Under the pieces are notes generated by a model. It was not told where the DNA came from. It did not search any database and saw only the letters and a list, made by a program, of their open reading frames with translations. DNA of 40,780 nt. Origin: Zoogloea sp. GTDB taxonomy: Bacteria; Pseudomonadota; Gammaproteobacteria; Burkholderiales; Rhodocyclaceae. Made by a program: the position numbers and the translations under genes. Position 1 is the first letter of the stretch. Every line of letters starts with the position of its first letter. Shown here one piece after another: positions 21,316-28,523 of this stretch. The DNA lies in the NCBI GenBank assembly GCA_023150095.1, contig JAKLLO010000023.1, forward strand, positions 1 through 40,780. Reading direction: 5' to 3'.

Positions 21316-21828
21316 TCACTTCGGCTGCGGCTGCTGCGACATCCACTGCTGATGCTGCATCATTTGATCCATCATCATCTGCTGCATCGGCATGTATTGC
21401 TCCATCATGAATTGGCGCTGCTTGAGTTGCTCGGGCGTCAGACGCCGGTAGTCCCCCCACATGGGCCCGCCCATCATGCGGCCGCCCATACGGCCCTGGC
21501 CCATCATCGGCGCCCCGCCGCAACACCCCATCATCCCCGGTGCCCACATGCCGTGCATCATCTGCATGTTGTTCTGCATCGTGGTCCAGTGGTCCTGGAG
21601 CAGTTTCTGCCGCGCCTGGGGATCCTCCGTCTGGCGGATCCTGTCCATCTGCTCCTGCATCGCTCTCATGTTCTCCTGCACCTGCGCCATCTGCTTGTCA
21701 AAGTCCGTCGTGCCGGGGGCCTCCTGTTTCGTCTGCCCGCCCGCGCCGGCTGGCGGGTCGGCGGCAAAGAGGGACGGCGCCGGCATCGCGAGGGCCGCGG
21801 CCAATCCCAACGTGATCAATGGTTTCAT
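21316..21828 (-). CDS. Met-rich periplasmic protein, CadR-controlled
   Basis: A 170-residue exported protein with a signal peptide (LITLGLAAALAMPAPSLFA) and a body of about 20% Met/Gln: MQENMRAMQEQMDRIR-like helices, a glycine/methionine segment with CCGGAPMMGQ, and a His/Met-rich tail (MEQYMPMQQMMMDQMMQHQQ). I do not recognise a named family. The composition suggests binding of soft metal ions in the periplasm. It has a MerR-type promoter of its own (21882-21912), nearly identical to that of cadA, which links it to CadR control. Confidence 0.75.
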   Translation of the reverse strand: MKPLITLGLAAALAMPAPSLFAADPPAGAGGQTKQEAPGTTDFDKQMAQVQENMRAMQEQMDRIRQTEDPQARQKLLQDHWTTMQNNMQMMHGMWAPGMMGCCGGAPMMGQGRMGGRMMGGPMWGDYRRLTPEQLKQRQFMMEQYMPMQQMMMDQMMQHQQWMSQQPQPK

Positions 21829-21881
21829 CTTGCGCTCCTTTCGAGGGTTCCCTGAGTCCTGCCCGCTGCGGCAGTGTCAAC

Positions 21882-21912
21882 ATTGAAAACCCTGTAGTCG
21901 CTCCGGGGTCAA
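21882..21912 (-). promoter_or_regulatory. MerR-type promoter/operator for the Met-rich gene
   Basis: On the minus strand: -35 TTGACC (21907-21912), a 19-bp spacer with dyad CCGGAGCGACTACAGGG, -10 TTCAAT (21882-21887). Spacing and the right half are identical to the cadA promoter. It lies between the Met-rich gene and the divergent regulator gene. Confidence 0.8.
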
Positions 21913-21946
21913 CGGCTTAGCATGAGCAATCGTGCGAGGAGGTGTC

Positions 21947-22417
21947 ATGCGGATCGGAGAACTTGGCCAGGCGACCGGCGTCGATGTCGAAACGATTCGC
22001 TACTACGAGAAGGCGAGGTTGCTGCCGCCGCCCGCCCGGGCAGCGAATGGCTACCGCGCCTACGGCGCGGCACACCTGGAACGCCTGAGCTTCGTCCGCC
22101 ACTGTCGGGCGCTTGACATGTCGCTTGCGGAGATCAGGCACCTGCTCGATTTCGTCGCCCACCCGGAGGCCGATTGCGGTGAGATCAACCGGCTGATCGA
22201 CGAGCATCTCGGACGGGTGCGGGCGCGGTTGAAGTCCCTGAACGCCCTGGAGAATCAGTTGGTGGCGTTGCGGGCGAGCTGCGGGGCCGGGCACGTGGCT
22301 GCGGACTGCGGCATCCTGCACGAACTGGAGGCCGCCGCCCATGGCGAGGCGTGCGTATGCCATCCGGCGGGGAGAAAACATCCAGCAGTGACGACGCAAA
22401 AAGCGAAGGAACGTTGA
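21947..22417 (+). CDS. cadR: CadR/PbrR-type MerR-family metal-responsive regulator
   Basis: A 156-residue MerR regulator with an N-terminal winged helix (MRIGELGQATGVDVETIRYYE), a dimerisation helix, and the Cys residues expected for Cd/Pb sensing: one in PEADCGEINRL, two in CGAGHVAADCG, and a C-terminal HGEACVCHPAG. It binds overlong-spacer promoters and activates them when metal is bound. The two matching promoters upstream (Met-rich gene) and further left (cadA) are the expected targets. The start ATG at 21947 has GAGGAGG upstream. It is followed after 33 bp by a Tn3-type end. Confidence 0.9.
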   Translation: MRIGELGQATGVDVETIRYYEKARLLPPPARAANGYRAYGAAHLERLSFVRHCRALDMSLAEIRHLLDFVAHPEADCGEINRLIDEHLGRVRARLKSLNALENQLVALRASCGAGHVAADCGILHELEAAAHGEACVCHPAGRKHPAVTTQKAKER

Positions 22418-22450
22418 TCGGCGCTGCGTTGCGGCGGCTGGTCAACGAGT

Positions 22451-22488
22451 CTTAACGTACGATTTTTTCCCGTTTTCTGAGACGACCC
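22451..22488 (-). repeat. Tn3-family terminal inverted repeat (copy D)
   Basis: On the minus strand the tip reads GGGTCGTCTCAGAAAACGG and the inner part ends TCGTACGTTAAG. Only three tip G residues are present (preceded by A), so the outermost base is lost or changed. It has the same orientation as copies A, C, E and F. Confidence 0.85.
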
Positions 22489-22492
22489 TAAG

Positions 22493-22891
22493 ATGAAAAA
22501 GATGATGGCTCAGATGGGCTCGGGCGGCGAAGGCCCCATGGACATGATGCAGAAGATGATGGGGCAGATGGGAAGTCAGCCCGGCGGCGAGGCCGGCAAC
22601 CCCATGCAGCAGATGATAGGAATGTGCTCGGAAATCCTGGCGGCCATCCACAAGACCACGTCGATGGCCGCCTTTGCTAAGCCCGAACTTCACACCCTGT
22701 TCGGCGAGTGGATGGAAAGCCTGGAACGTGAGGCGCTCGCGGCACTGGACGACCAGGGCGCGGCAGATGCAACGGCCCTGGCGACCAAGCTCAAGATCAG
22801 CGAGGCAAGCGCAATTCATGTTGTTGCGCACCTTGCCAGCAAGGGCAAGGTAAGTCTGAGCGTCCGCGCCACCGGGCAAGGTGCGCCGTGA
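22493..22891 (+). CDS. Met-rich hypothetical protein, possibly 5'-truncated by a Tn end
   Basis: A 132-residue protein with an N-terminal Met/Gly-rich segment (repeats of MMxQMGS) and a C-terminal helical part (LKISEASAIHVVAHLASKGK) that looks like a small winged-helix. I do not recognise a function. The first ATG lies 4 bp after a Tn3-type repeat, with no ribosome-binding site and an in-frame stop inside the repeat, so the native start may have been lost. Its stop overlaps the next gene by 4 bp, so both form an operon. Met-rich N-termini suggest soft-metal binding, but this is inference. Confidence 0.65.
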   Translation: MKKMMAQMGSGGEGPMDMMQKMMGQMGSQPGGEAGNPMQQMIGMCSEILAAIHKTTSMAAFAKPELHTLFGEWMESLEREALAALDDQGAADATALATKLKISEASAIHVVAHLASKGKVSLSVRATGQGAP

Positions 22892-23100
22892 GTCCCATTG
22901 TCCTGGAGTCCGTGTTGACGTGCCCACGCTGTGGATATGCCCAGCAGGAAACCATGCCGACCGACGCCTGCCAGTTCTTCTACGAGTGCTGCAACTGCAA
23001 GGCGTTGCTGCGCCCCAACCCCGGCGACTGCTGCGTGTTCTGTTCCTTCGGCTCGGTGAAATGCCCGCCGATTCAGGCGCAGCGCGGGTGTTGCGGGTAG
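22888..23100 (+). CDS. GDCCVxC-domain small Cys-rich protein
   Basis: A 70-residue protein with 12 Cys: CPRCGYAQQETMPTDACQFFYECCNCKALL, then the signature GDCCVFCSFGSVKCPPIQ and a terminal CCG. This GDCCVxC type is often found near mer genes on mobile elements and probably binds a soft metal or a zinc/iron centre. Its role is unknown. It is the second gene of a two-gene unit that is closed on the right by a terminator hairpin and another Tn3-type end. Confidence 0.85.
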   Translation: MSPIVLESVLTCPRCGYAQQETMPTDACQFFYECCNCKALLRPNPGDCCVFCSFGSVKCPPIQAQRGCCG

Positions 23101-23126
23101 CGCCCAGCTTTCACCGGCATCATCGA

Positions 23127-23152
23127 CAGCCCGCCTTCGCGCGGGCTGTTTG
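23127..23152 (+). terminator. Intrinsic terminator-like hairpin after the GDCCVxC gene
   Basis: Perfect arms CAGCCCGC/GCGGGCTG with loop CTTCGC and a short TTT, 27 bp after the stop. Confidence 0.65.
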
Positions 23153-23173
23153 CATCGTGGGGCTGAGGAACGG

Positions 23174-23210
23174 CTTAGCGTACGATTTTTTCCGTTTTCT
23201 GAGACGACCC
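23174..23210 (-). repeat. Tn3-family terminal inverted repeat (copy E)
   Basis: On the minus strand the tip reads GGGTCGTCTCAGAAAACGG and the inner part ends TCGTACGCTAAG. Three tip G residues are present. It cuts the 5' part of a plasmid backbone gene (23211-23279), which marks the junction between the transposon cargo and the backbone. Confidence 0.85.
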
Positions 23211-23279
23211 GTGGCGGAACGCCTTGATCTCCGCGGACGTGCTGAAGACGAGTTTCGGGGCAGCCATCGTGCTCACCAT
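23211..23279 (-). pseudogene. N-terminal stub of an XRE/HTH-type regulator gene, cut by a Tn end
   Basis: From an ATG at 23277-23279 (or the in-frame ATG at 23265) the frame reads MVSTMAAPKLVFSTSAEIKA then FRH and runs into the Tn3-type repeat. The pattern AEIKAFRxR is typical of the start of small helix-turn-helix proteins in betaproteobacterial replicons. Only 23 codons remain and the rest is not found in the window. It is a low-level call. Confidence 0.4.
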
Positions 23280-23298
23280 TGATTTTTAAACGCGTTCA

Positions 23299-23904
23299 TC
23301 ATACCCCTTGGGCATTCTCCGTTGACGCCATGGCCCGCACGACACCGAGCGTCATCAGGCAGTCGCCGAGCGCGCGGTGGGCGTTCGTGACGGTCACACC
23401 CTGCTGGGCGGCGGCGGCAGAGAGCTTTTGCCACCGATACTGCCCCTTCTCCACGTTCCACTCGCCGTGGAACCGGGCATAGGCCTGCATCGCGCAATGG
23501 ATGCGGCCCGGGTCGAGCACCAGGTCGAAACCCTGCGGCGCCGGCAGGCCGTAACGGCGCGCGGTCTGAGTGATCACACGAGTGTCGAATTCGCGGCTGT
23601 AGATCACGACCTGGCGGCCCTCGACCAGGTCGCAGAATCGAGCGTGAATCTCTGACCAGGTCGGCGCCTCGGCGAGCATGGCGTCGGTGATGCCGTGGAT
23701 CGCGGCGGCCTCGGCCGGGACCGGCCCGCTCGGGCGCACGAGGGTGTCGAGCAGCACAGCCCCGGCGCAGTCGATCACGGCGAGCTCGACGACCTCGGCG
23801 TCGTCGCCGAGACCCGTCGTCTCAGTATCCAGGATCAGCGCGTTGGCCTCGAGCCAGGCACGGGCCTGCCGGCTGATCGCCTCGCGGACGGCCGGATCAG
23901 CCAT
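23299..23904 (-). CDS. DnaQ-family 3'-5' exonuclease
   Basis: A 201-residue exonuclease of the DEDD superfamily. ExoI (ALILDTETTGLGDDAEVVELAV) has the Asp and Glu, ExoII lies around VIYSREFDTRVI, and ExoIII has the His and Asp (NAHRALGDCLMT). It is similar to the epsilon proofreading fold but stands alone, so its substrate is unknown. The start ATG overlaps the kfrA end by 8 bp, which suggests translational coupling in one operon. Plasmid-borne exonucleases of this type accompany kfrA in several backbone modules, though the role in maintenance is unclear. Confidence 0.85.
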   Translation of the reverse strand: MADPAVREAISRQARAWLEANALILDTETTGLGDDAEVVELAVIDCAGAVLLDTLVRPSGPVPAEAAAIHGITDAMLAEAPTWSEIHARFCDLVEGRQVVIYSREFDTRVITQTARRYGLPAPQGFDLVLDPGRIHCAMQAYARFHGEWNVEKGQYRWQKLSAAAAQQGVTVTNAHRALGDCLMTLGVVRAMASTENAQGV

Positions 23905-24853
23905 TGCCGGCGACCTTGCCGCGCAAGGTTTCCAGGAGCGCGGCGTTCTGCGCCTGCACGGCCTCGAGCTGACCCGACAGCCGCGCGGCGGTTTCGCGGG
24001 CGGCGGCGGCTTCCTTCGCGATCGCGTCGTGCGACTTCTGCGCGGCAAGCACCTTTTCGGCGCAGCGCTGCGCTTCCTTGGCCGCTTCTTTGCGGTGTTC
24101 CTGGTGCGCCTGCTCGGCAGCGTCCACCTTCGCCTTCGCCGCGGCGAGCTCGTTGCGCAGGCCGTCGGCATCGGCCACCGCACGCTTGAGCTCGCCGCGC
24201 GCCTGGTCGACATCGGCATGCGCGCGGCTGAGCTCGGCCCGCACCTGATCGACATCGGCGTGGGCGCGGTCGAGCTCCCCGCGCAGATCGGCAACCCGGT
24301 GCTCGAGCTCGGCCGAAGTGGCTTCAGCGCGCTCGGCGCGGGTGGTCGCCACCCCCAGCTCGGCGCGCACCTGGGCGAGCTCGTCGCGCAGCTTCTGGAG
24401 TTCGGCCGCAGCGATCTCGGCCGTCTCGCGCGCCTCACGCTCGAGCGCCTCGATGCGCGACTTCGCGAGCTCGAGCTCGGCGGCCTGGGCCTCGAACGCA
24501 TCCGAGAGCTCGACACGCATCTGGTCGAGCTCGGCCCGCTCTGCGTCCCAGGCCGATTGCGCCTCGCGCAAGGACTGGTTCGCCAGCTCCTGCGCCTGCG
24601 TCCAGAGCTGGGCGATCGCCAGCTCGTTGGCCTTGGCCACCACCTCGGGCACGGCGACCGCGATCGGCGCCGCCTGGGCGGTCTGTTGCCGCCGCCACTC
24701 GCGCATCGCCGCGGTCGCCGCATGCATGTCGACCTTGGCCAGGCGGCGGACCTGGTCGACCGTGGGCATCGTCTGCCGGCCGGATTCTTCGAAAATCTGG
24801 CTCGCCGCGGCGAAAACACGCTCGCGGGCGTCGAGGGAGAGGTTCGGGTTCAT
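23897..24853 (-). CDS. kfrA: KfrA-type plasmid DNA-binding coiled-coil protein
   Basis: A 318-residue protein. The first 75 residues form the KfrA N-terminal DNA-binding domain (VDQVRRLAKVDMHAATAAMREW). The remainder (about 85-310) is an almost unbroken alanine/glutamate-rich coiled coil with an internal near-repeat of ELDRAHADVDQVRAEL and ELSRAHADVDQARGEL. KfrA proteins of IncP-type plasmids are autorepressors with a structural role in stable inheritance. A 28-bp perfect palindrome directly upstream is the expected operator. Co-transcribed with the exonuclease gene. Confidence 0.9.
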   Translation of the reverse strand: MNPNLSLDARERVFAAASQIFEESGRQTMPTVDQVRRLAKVDMHAATAAMREWRRQQTAQAAPIAVAVPEVVAKANELAIAQLWTQAQELANQSLREAQSAWDAERAELDQMRVELSDAFEAQAAELELAKSRIEALEREARETAEIAAAELQKLRDELAQVRAELGVATTRAERAEATSAELEHRVADLRGELDRAHADVDQVRAELSRAHADVDQARGELKRAVADADGLRNELAAAKAKVDAAEQAHQEHRKEAAKEAQRCAEKVLAAQKSHDAIAKEAAAARETAARLSGQLEAVQAQNAALLETLRGKVAGNG

Positions 24854-24876
24854 AACGGCACTCCAATCGGGACTAG

Positions 24877-24904
24877 ATAATAATCATAATATTATGATTA
24901 TTAT
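24877..24904. promoter_or_regulatory. 28-bp perfect AT-rich palindrome, KfrA operator
   Basis: A perfect palindrome centred between 24890 and 24891, with half AATAATCATAAT extended by AT on the outer side, followed by another direct GATTAT. It lies 23 bp upstream of the kfrA ATG in an otherwise GC-rich region. Long operator palindromes covering the promoter are known for KfrA autoregulation. The assignment is by position. Confidence 0.75.
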
Positions 24905-25032
24905 GATTATGCAAGCGATTATTTGCCCGCCGCTCACGCAGGGGGCCTTTCCCCCGGAGGGCACCACGCCCGATCAGGACGGCTCAGGCGCCCCGATCCG
25001 GGGCTCGCCCTCGGCAGCGGAGCAAACGCCGC

Positions 25033-25713
25033 TCAAACGGGCTGGATCAGCGTCGGCGCGTCGTTGCGGACGCTGCCCACCGCGGTCGAGACGGGATACG
25101 CCGCAAGCGCCGCCTCCGGGCACGGGCGCAGGAGCGCCTGCACCTGGTCGGCGGCGGTTGCCCCGTTGAGCCACGCCCACCAATCCCCCGGCGCCAGGAT
25201 CACCGGCATGCGGTCGTGCAGCGGGCGCATCGCGGCGTTGGCCTCGGTGGTGACGATGGTGAAGGTGTCGATCGCTTCGCCATCGCTCGGGCGCGTCCAG
25301 CGCTCCCACAGCCCGGCCAGCGCGAAAAACTCGCCCCCGACCGGATGGATGTAGAACGGCTGCTTGCCGCCGCCCTGCCGGTCACCGAGCGGCTGCCACT
25401 CGTAGAAGCCGTTGGCCGGCACGAGGCAGCGCCGGCGGCGGAACGCCGCCCGGAACGAGGGTTTCTCGGCGACCGACTCGCCGCGCGCGTTGATGAGCTT
25501 CGTGGCGATCGTCTCGTCCTTCGCCCACGACGGCACGAGGCCCCAGCGCAGGCGGTGGATCACCCGCTCGCCGGTGGGCCGCTGGCGCACCACGGGCAGC
25601 CACTGCATCGGCGCCGCGTTCCAGCGCGGCTCGAACTCGAACCCCTCGGGCGCGGCCTCGAAGGTCTCGCGCAGACGCGAGACCGGACCGTAGAGCGCAT
25701 AGCGTCCGCACAT
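25033..25713 (-). CDS. SRAP-domain protein (YedK/HMCES family)
   Basis: A 226-residue SOS-response-associated peptidase-type protein. These proteins cross-link to abasic sites in single-stranded DNA through Cys2. All family residues are visible: MCGRYAL at the start (Cys2), the NARGE motif (KLINARGES), CLVPANGFYEW with the Glu, and the late His in PLHDRMPVIL. Full length. It is encoded divergently from 25802. A plasmid copy may protect single-stranded or abasic DNA during conjugation or replication, which is inference from function and context. Confidence 0.92.
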   Translation of the reverse strand: MCGRYALYGPVSRLRETFEAAPEGFEFEPRWNAAPMQWLPVVRQRPTGERVIHRLRWGLVPSWAKDETIATKLINARGESVAEKPSFRAAFRRRRCLVPANGFYEWQPLGDRQGGGKQPFYIHPVGGEFFALAGLWERWTRPSDGEAIDTFTIVTTEANAAMRPLHDRMPVILAPGDWWAWLNGATAADQVQALLRPCPEAALAAYPVSTAVGSVRNDAPTLIQPV

Positions 25714-25801
25714 GGCGTCCTCCTCCTGCCCCGGCGGTCGATCGCCGCCCCAAACCGGCCGCGTTGGGCGAAAATAAGCTAGATTTTTTTACAGTTAAAT
25801 C

Positions 25802-26140
25802 ATGCGCGTGAGAGTCATCGAACTGATGGTGGCCGGGGTGCGGCGCCCGCGCGAGGCGTGCCTGGCCGACCCCGGCATCACCGGCACCCTGAGCATAGGC
25901 GACATCCCGATCGGGACCGCCGAGAAGCGGCCGCTGCACGCGGCACAACTGTGGGAACGCTGGGGGACCTCGGCCAGGCGCGGCTTGCTGCCGCCGCTGT
26001 TCGACGTCCAGGTGCTGCGGATCACCCCACGCGGGCTGCTGCTGCGCGGCTTCCAGGTCAGCACGCGGAACGGGCCGGGCACGGCCCAGCACGCGCAGGA
26101 ATGGTGGGCCGTGCCGATCGACAAGGCGGGCGCGGCTTAG
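25802..26140 (+). CDS. Hypothetical plasmid protein, 112 residues
   Basis: I do not recognise a family. The protein has two beta-rich parts (MRVRVIELMVAG, VQVLRITPRGLLLRGFQVS) and a Trp-rich end (AQEWWAVPI). An AT-rich stretch with TTTTTTTACAG precedes the ATG and separates it from the divergent SRAP gene, so it probably has its own promoter. The stop TAG is formed by the edge of a Tn3-type terminal repeat, so the native C-terminus may be a few residues longer or different. Confidence 0.6.
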   Translation: MRVRVIELMVAGVRRPREACLADPGITGTLSIGDIPIGTAEKRPLHAAQLWERWGTSARRGLLPPLFDVQVLRITPRGLLLRGFQVSTRNGPGTAQHAQEWWAVPIDKAGAA

Positions 26141-26164
26141 CGTACGATTTTTTCCGTTTTCCGA
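26136..26164 (-). repeat. Partial Tn3-family terminal repeat (copy F)
   Basis: The inner part (TCGTACGCTAAGCC on the minus strand) and GAAAACGG are intact, but the outer tip reads GGCTCGG instead of GTCTCAG and the terminal GGGG is absent. It is a decayed end with the same orientation as copies A, C, D and E. Confidence 0.75.
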
Positions 26165-26173
26165 GCCGCAGGC

Positions 26174-26704
26174 TCAGTGCAGCGTCCCGCTGGCACCGCC
26201 CTCGCCTTCCTTCACCGGCAGCAGATCCGTGAACCGCCCCTCGACCTCGGTGTAATGCCGGAACTCGGGCACGCCGATCGTGCGCTTCTTCTTGCTGATG
26301 CCCTTGGGCCTGACCGGCACCTGGGCGACCCACACGCCGTGGCGCGTCTCGAGCGACAGGCTCACCACGTCGATCCGCCAGCTCGCCGGGCAGTCGGCGA
26401 GCGAGCCGTACTCGTCGAGGATCTCCTCGTAGCGGGCGACCTTGTCGGCGCGCAGGCTGTAGGCCTCCATCAGCAGGAAAACGAAGTCGGCGTCGAGCTG
26501 CTCGGCGAAGAGCTTCAGCGAGCGCGCGACAGCGTCTTTCTCGGCCGGCGAGTTCATCGAGAGCGGCGCCGGAATCGTCGCCCCGGTGGTGAAGTTGCCG
26601 ACGAAGGCCATCGGCGCGAGCGCCTCGCCCTTCTCGAGGAACTCGCGCGCCTTGTCGATCAGCGGCGCGATCGCCGCCCGGTAGCGTTCGGGAAGCTGGC
26701 TCAT
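26174..26704 (-). CDS. Hypothetical protein, 176 residues
   Basis: I do not recognise a named family. The protein is acidic/helical with a conserved-looking core (DADFVFLLMEAYSLRADKVARYEEIL, VDVVSLSLETRHGVWVAQVP-like strand) and a basic segment PKGISKKKRTIGVPEF. It sits between copy F of the Tn end and the TPR gene, on the same strand as the latter, 19 bp away, so both probably form an operon. The product looks intact. Confidence 0.65.
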   Translation of the reverse strand: MSQLPERYRAAIAPLIDKAREFLEKGEALAPMAFVGNFTTGATIPAPLSMNSPAEKDAVARSLKLFAEQLDADFVFLLMEAYSLRADKVARYEEILDEYGSLADCPASWRIDVVSLSLETRHGVWVAQVPVRPKGISKKKRTIGVPEFRHYTEVEGRFTDLLPVKEGEGGASGTLH

Positions 26705-26723
26705 GTCGGGATCCTCGCCGGGC

Positions 26724-27838
26724 TCAGCGCTCGCGGCGCATCTTCACCGCCGCCTCGTACTCGCGATCGAGCCCGGTGCCGGCGTCGCCCTTGGGGTCGA
26801 ACATCCGGAACCCCACGTGCATGTACGCCAGGAGCGCCAGGCCGGAGAACTCGCCCTCGAGGTTCTGCAGCGTGTAGCGCACCGCCGGCTTGTTGATCTC
26901 GAGCCCGTTGCGGCCGAGGAGCGCGATTTCCATCACGATCTGCCCGACCTTCGCCTGGTCAAGCTTGGCGAAGCGATCGAGCGCCGCCTGCATGTACATC
27001 ACCGCGTCCATGCGCAGGCCGCCGTCGACCGCCGCACGCAGCTCGTCCTGTCCGATGCGCGTGAGCGCCTCCTCGGCCATCTCGCCGGCCTGGTGATCGG
27101 GAAAGCGCTTGACCACCGCCTTGTACTGCTCGGCCGCCTCCTTGACGTGCGAGGGCCCGAGCGCCTCCAGGCACTGCGCCAGGCCGAGCTGCGCCCCCGG
27201 ATCCGCCGGTGCCAGGCTCGCCGCCTGGCGGAAGAACGGCAGCGCCTCGGCCGCCCGGCCGGAGCGCATCAGCACCGCCGCCAGGTTGCGCTTGGCGAAG
27301 GCGTTCTCCGGCTCGAGCTTGACCGCGTCGCGCAGCGCGTTGGCCGCCTCGTCGGCACGCCCGGTGCGCGCGAACGCTACCCCGAGCGCGATGAACGCGT
27401 TCGCGTGCGTTGGGTCGAGCTCGACCGCCCGCTGCAGCGGGGCGACCGCCTCTGCCGGCCGCCCCGCTGCAGCGGGGCGACCGCCTCTGCCGGCCGCCCC
27501 AGCTCGGACAGGCACAACCCGTGGCTGTAGGCGAGCTCGGCGTCGTCCAGCATGCCGTCGAGCGCCTCGAGCACCGGCAGCGCATCCTCCAGGAAGCCGT
27601 TTTGCAACAGCCCCAGCACGTAGTCCTTGGGCTCGACCCCACGCTCGGGGACTGCGACTACGCGCACGAATGCATCGTCGACCGCCACCACGGCCTGCCA
27701 GCCGCGCGCCGCGTAGTCGAGCGCGTAGCGCCCGATCACCGCCTGTTCGAACTCGGGCGTTCCGCGCTGCGGCAGGCCCGCCAGGTCGAGGTCGTCGAGC
27801 GGGAGCTGGAAAATTTCTGGGGCTTGGCGGGTGGTCAT
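26724..27838 (-). pseudogene. TPR-repeat protein gene, frameshifted by a 35-bp duplication
   Basis: The N-terminal frame from the ATG at 27838 (MTTRQAPEIFQLPLDDLDLAG) runs through VLGLLQNGFLEDALPVLEALDG and HGLCLSELGRPAEAVAPLQR. The remaining TPR motifs (AVELDPTHANAFIALGVAFA, AVKLEPENAFAKRNLAAVLM, FFRQAASLAPADPGAQLGLA) are in another frame. The switch lies exactly in a 35-bp tandem duplication (27428-27500). With one copy removed the gene becomes a single frame of 359 residues. TPR proteins mediate protein-protein contacts; the partner is unknown. The ATG-to-stop span is otherwise intact, so the duplication is recent, or a sequencing or assembly artefact. Confidence 0.8.
27428..27500. repeat. 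35-bp tandem duplication inside the TPR gene
   Basis: Two perfect copies of a 35-bp unit (27430-27464 and 27465-27499) beginning CGCTGCAGCGGGGCGACCGC. The length is not divisible by three, so the TPR frame is shifted at this point. Confidence 0.95.
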
Positions 27839-28013
27839 CGAGGCGTTCAGGTGTGGAGTGCGGCGTGGATTGTCGCATCCATGGGGCGACTGAGGCGCGC
27901 TGGAGGTTCAGGAAAGCCGCTGGATGTCTCGTTGCTCAGCCTGCTGCAGACCGGGGTTTTAGGCGGTTCTGCAGCGGTTGCGCTTGGGATCGCTGGAGCG
28001 ATTCAGCCGCCGA

Positions 28014-28110
28014 TGGGGGGGGTTAGTTTACGGCCCCCTTGGGGGGGCCTGTTCAATGGGGAGGGGGGCCGGCTTTGCCGGGGGAACCCCGAAGGGGTGC
28101 CCCTTGCCGG
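28014..28110. other. G-run cluster next to the origin
   Basis: Runs of four to eight G on the plus strand are interleaved with C runs (GGCCCCCTTGGGGGGGCC, GGGGAACCCC-like blocks). It could form G-quadruplexes or strong hairpins. No gene is visible from 27839 to 28250. Confidence 0.5.
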
Positions 28111-28116
28111 GCTGGG

Positions 28117-28523
28117 TTGACAATGAGTTACCCACAGCAAAAGGCGTCTCAGAAACGTTAAAGATTTTATAAGTTAAGAAACGCGCGCGCGCGTTACGCT
28201 TGTGGATTTCGACCTGAAAGCCGCGCCATTACTGGGTTTTGGATTTTCAGGTGTGGGTGATCTAACGAGTAGTGTGTGGGTGATCTAACGAGTCCATCCA
28301 CAGGAAAACGTGGGTGATATAACGACCCCGTCCACATCCATGATGTGAAAGCACGAATCCCCCTCAGTGACGGGACCGCACGAGAAAAGTGAGTTTTTGG
28401 AGGCTTCTCGTATCACCATGGCGATCCCAGTGGCAACAACCACAGCAGCAGATGACCTGAGTGTGGGTGATATAACGAGTTCAACCTTGGGAACCAACCG
28501 ACAAGCGTGGGTGAAAACACGAG
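28117..28523. other. Iteron-type replication origin (oriV)
   Basis: At least five direct iterons with consensus GTGGGTGATATAACGAG: 28251-28270, 28274-28293, 28308-28327, 28461-28480 and a variant at 28504-28523 (GTGGGTGAAAACACGAG), plus a degenerate one near 28343-28357. To their left are an AT-rich block (28158-28180), an alternating CG run (ACGCGCGCGCGCG, 28181) and DnaA-box-like sequences (TTACCCACA near 28123, TTGTGGAT near 28199). The set lies beyond the 3' end of repA. RepA is the presumed iteron-binding initiator. Confidence 0.8.

Noticed and set aside
22451..23210. The two-gene unit as a simple transposon between copies D and E
   Set aside because: Both ends face the same way, so they cannot serve as a normal inverted pair, and flanking 5-mers do not match.
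28141..28165. GCGTCTCAGAAACG near the origin resembling a Tn3-type tip
   Set aside because: Only about 12 bases agree, one A is missing, and the inner repeat part is absent, so it is probably coincidental.
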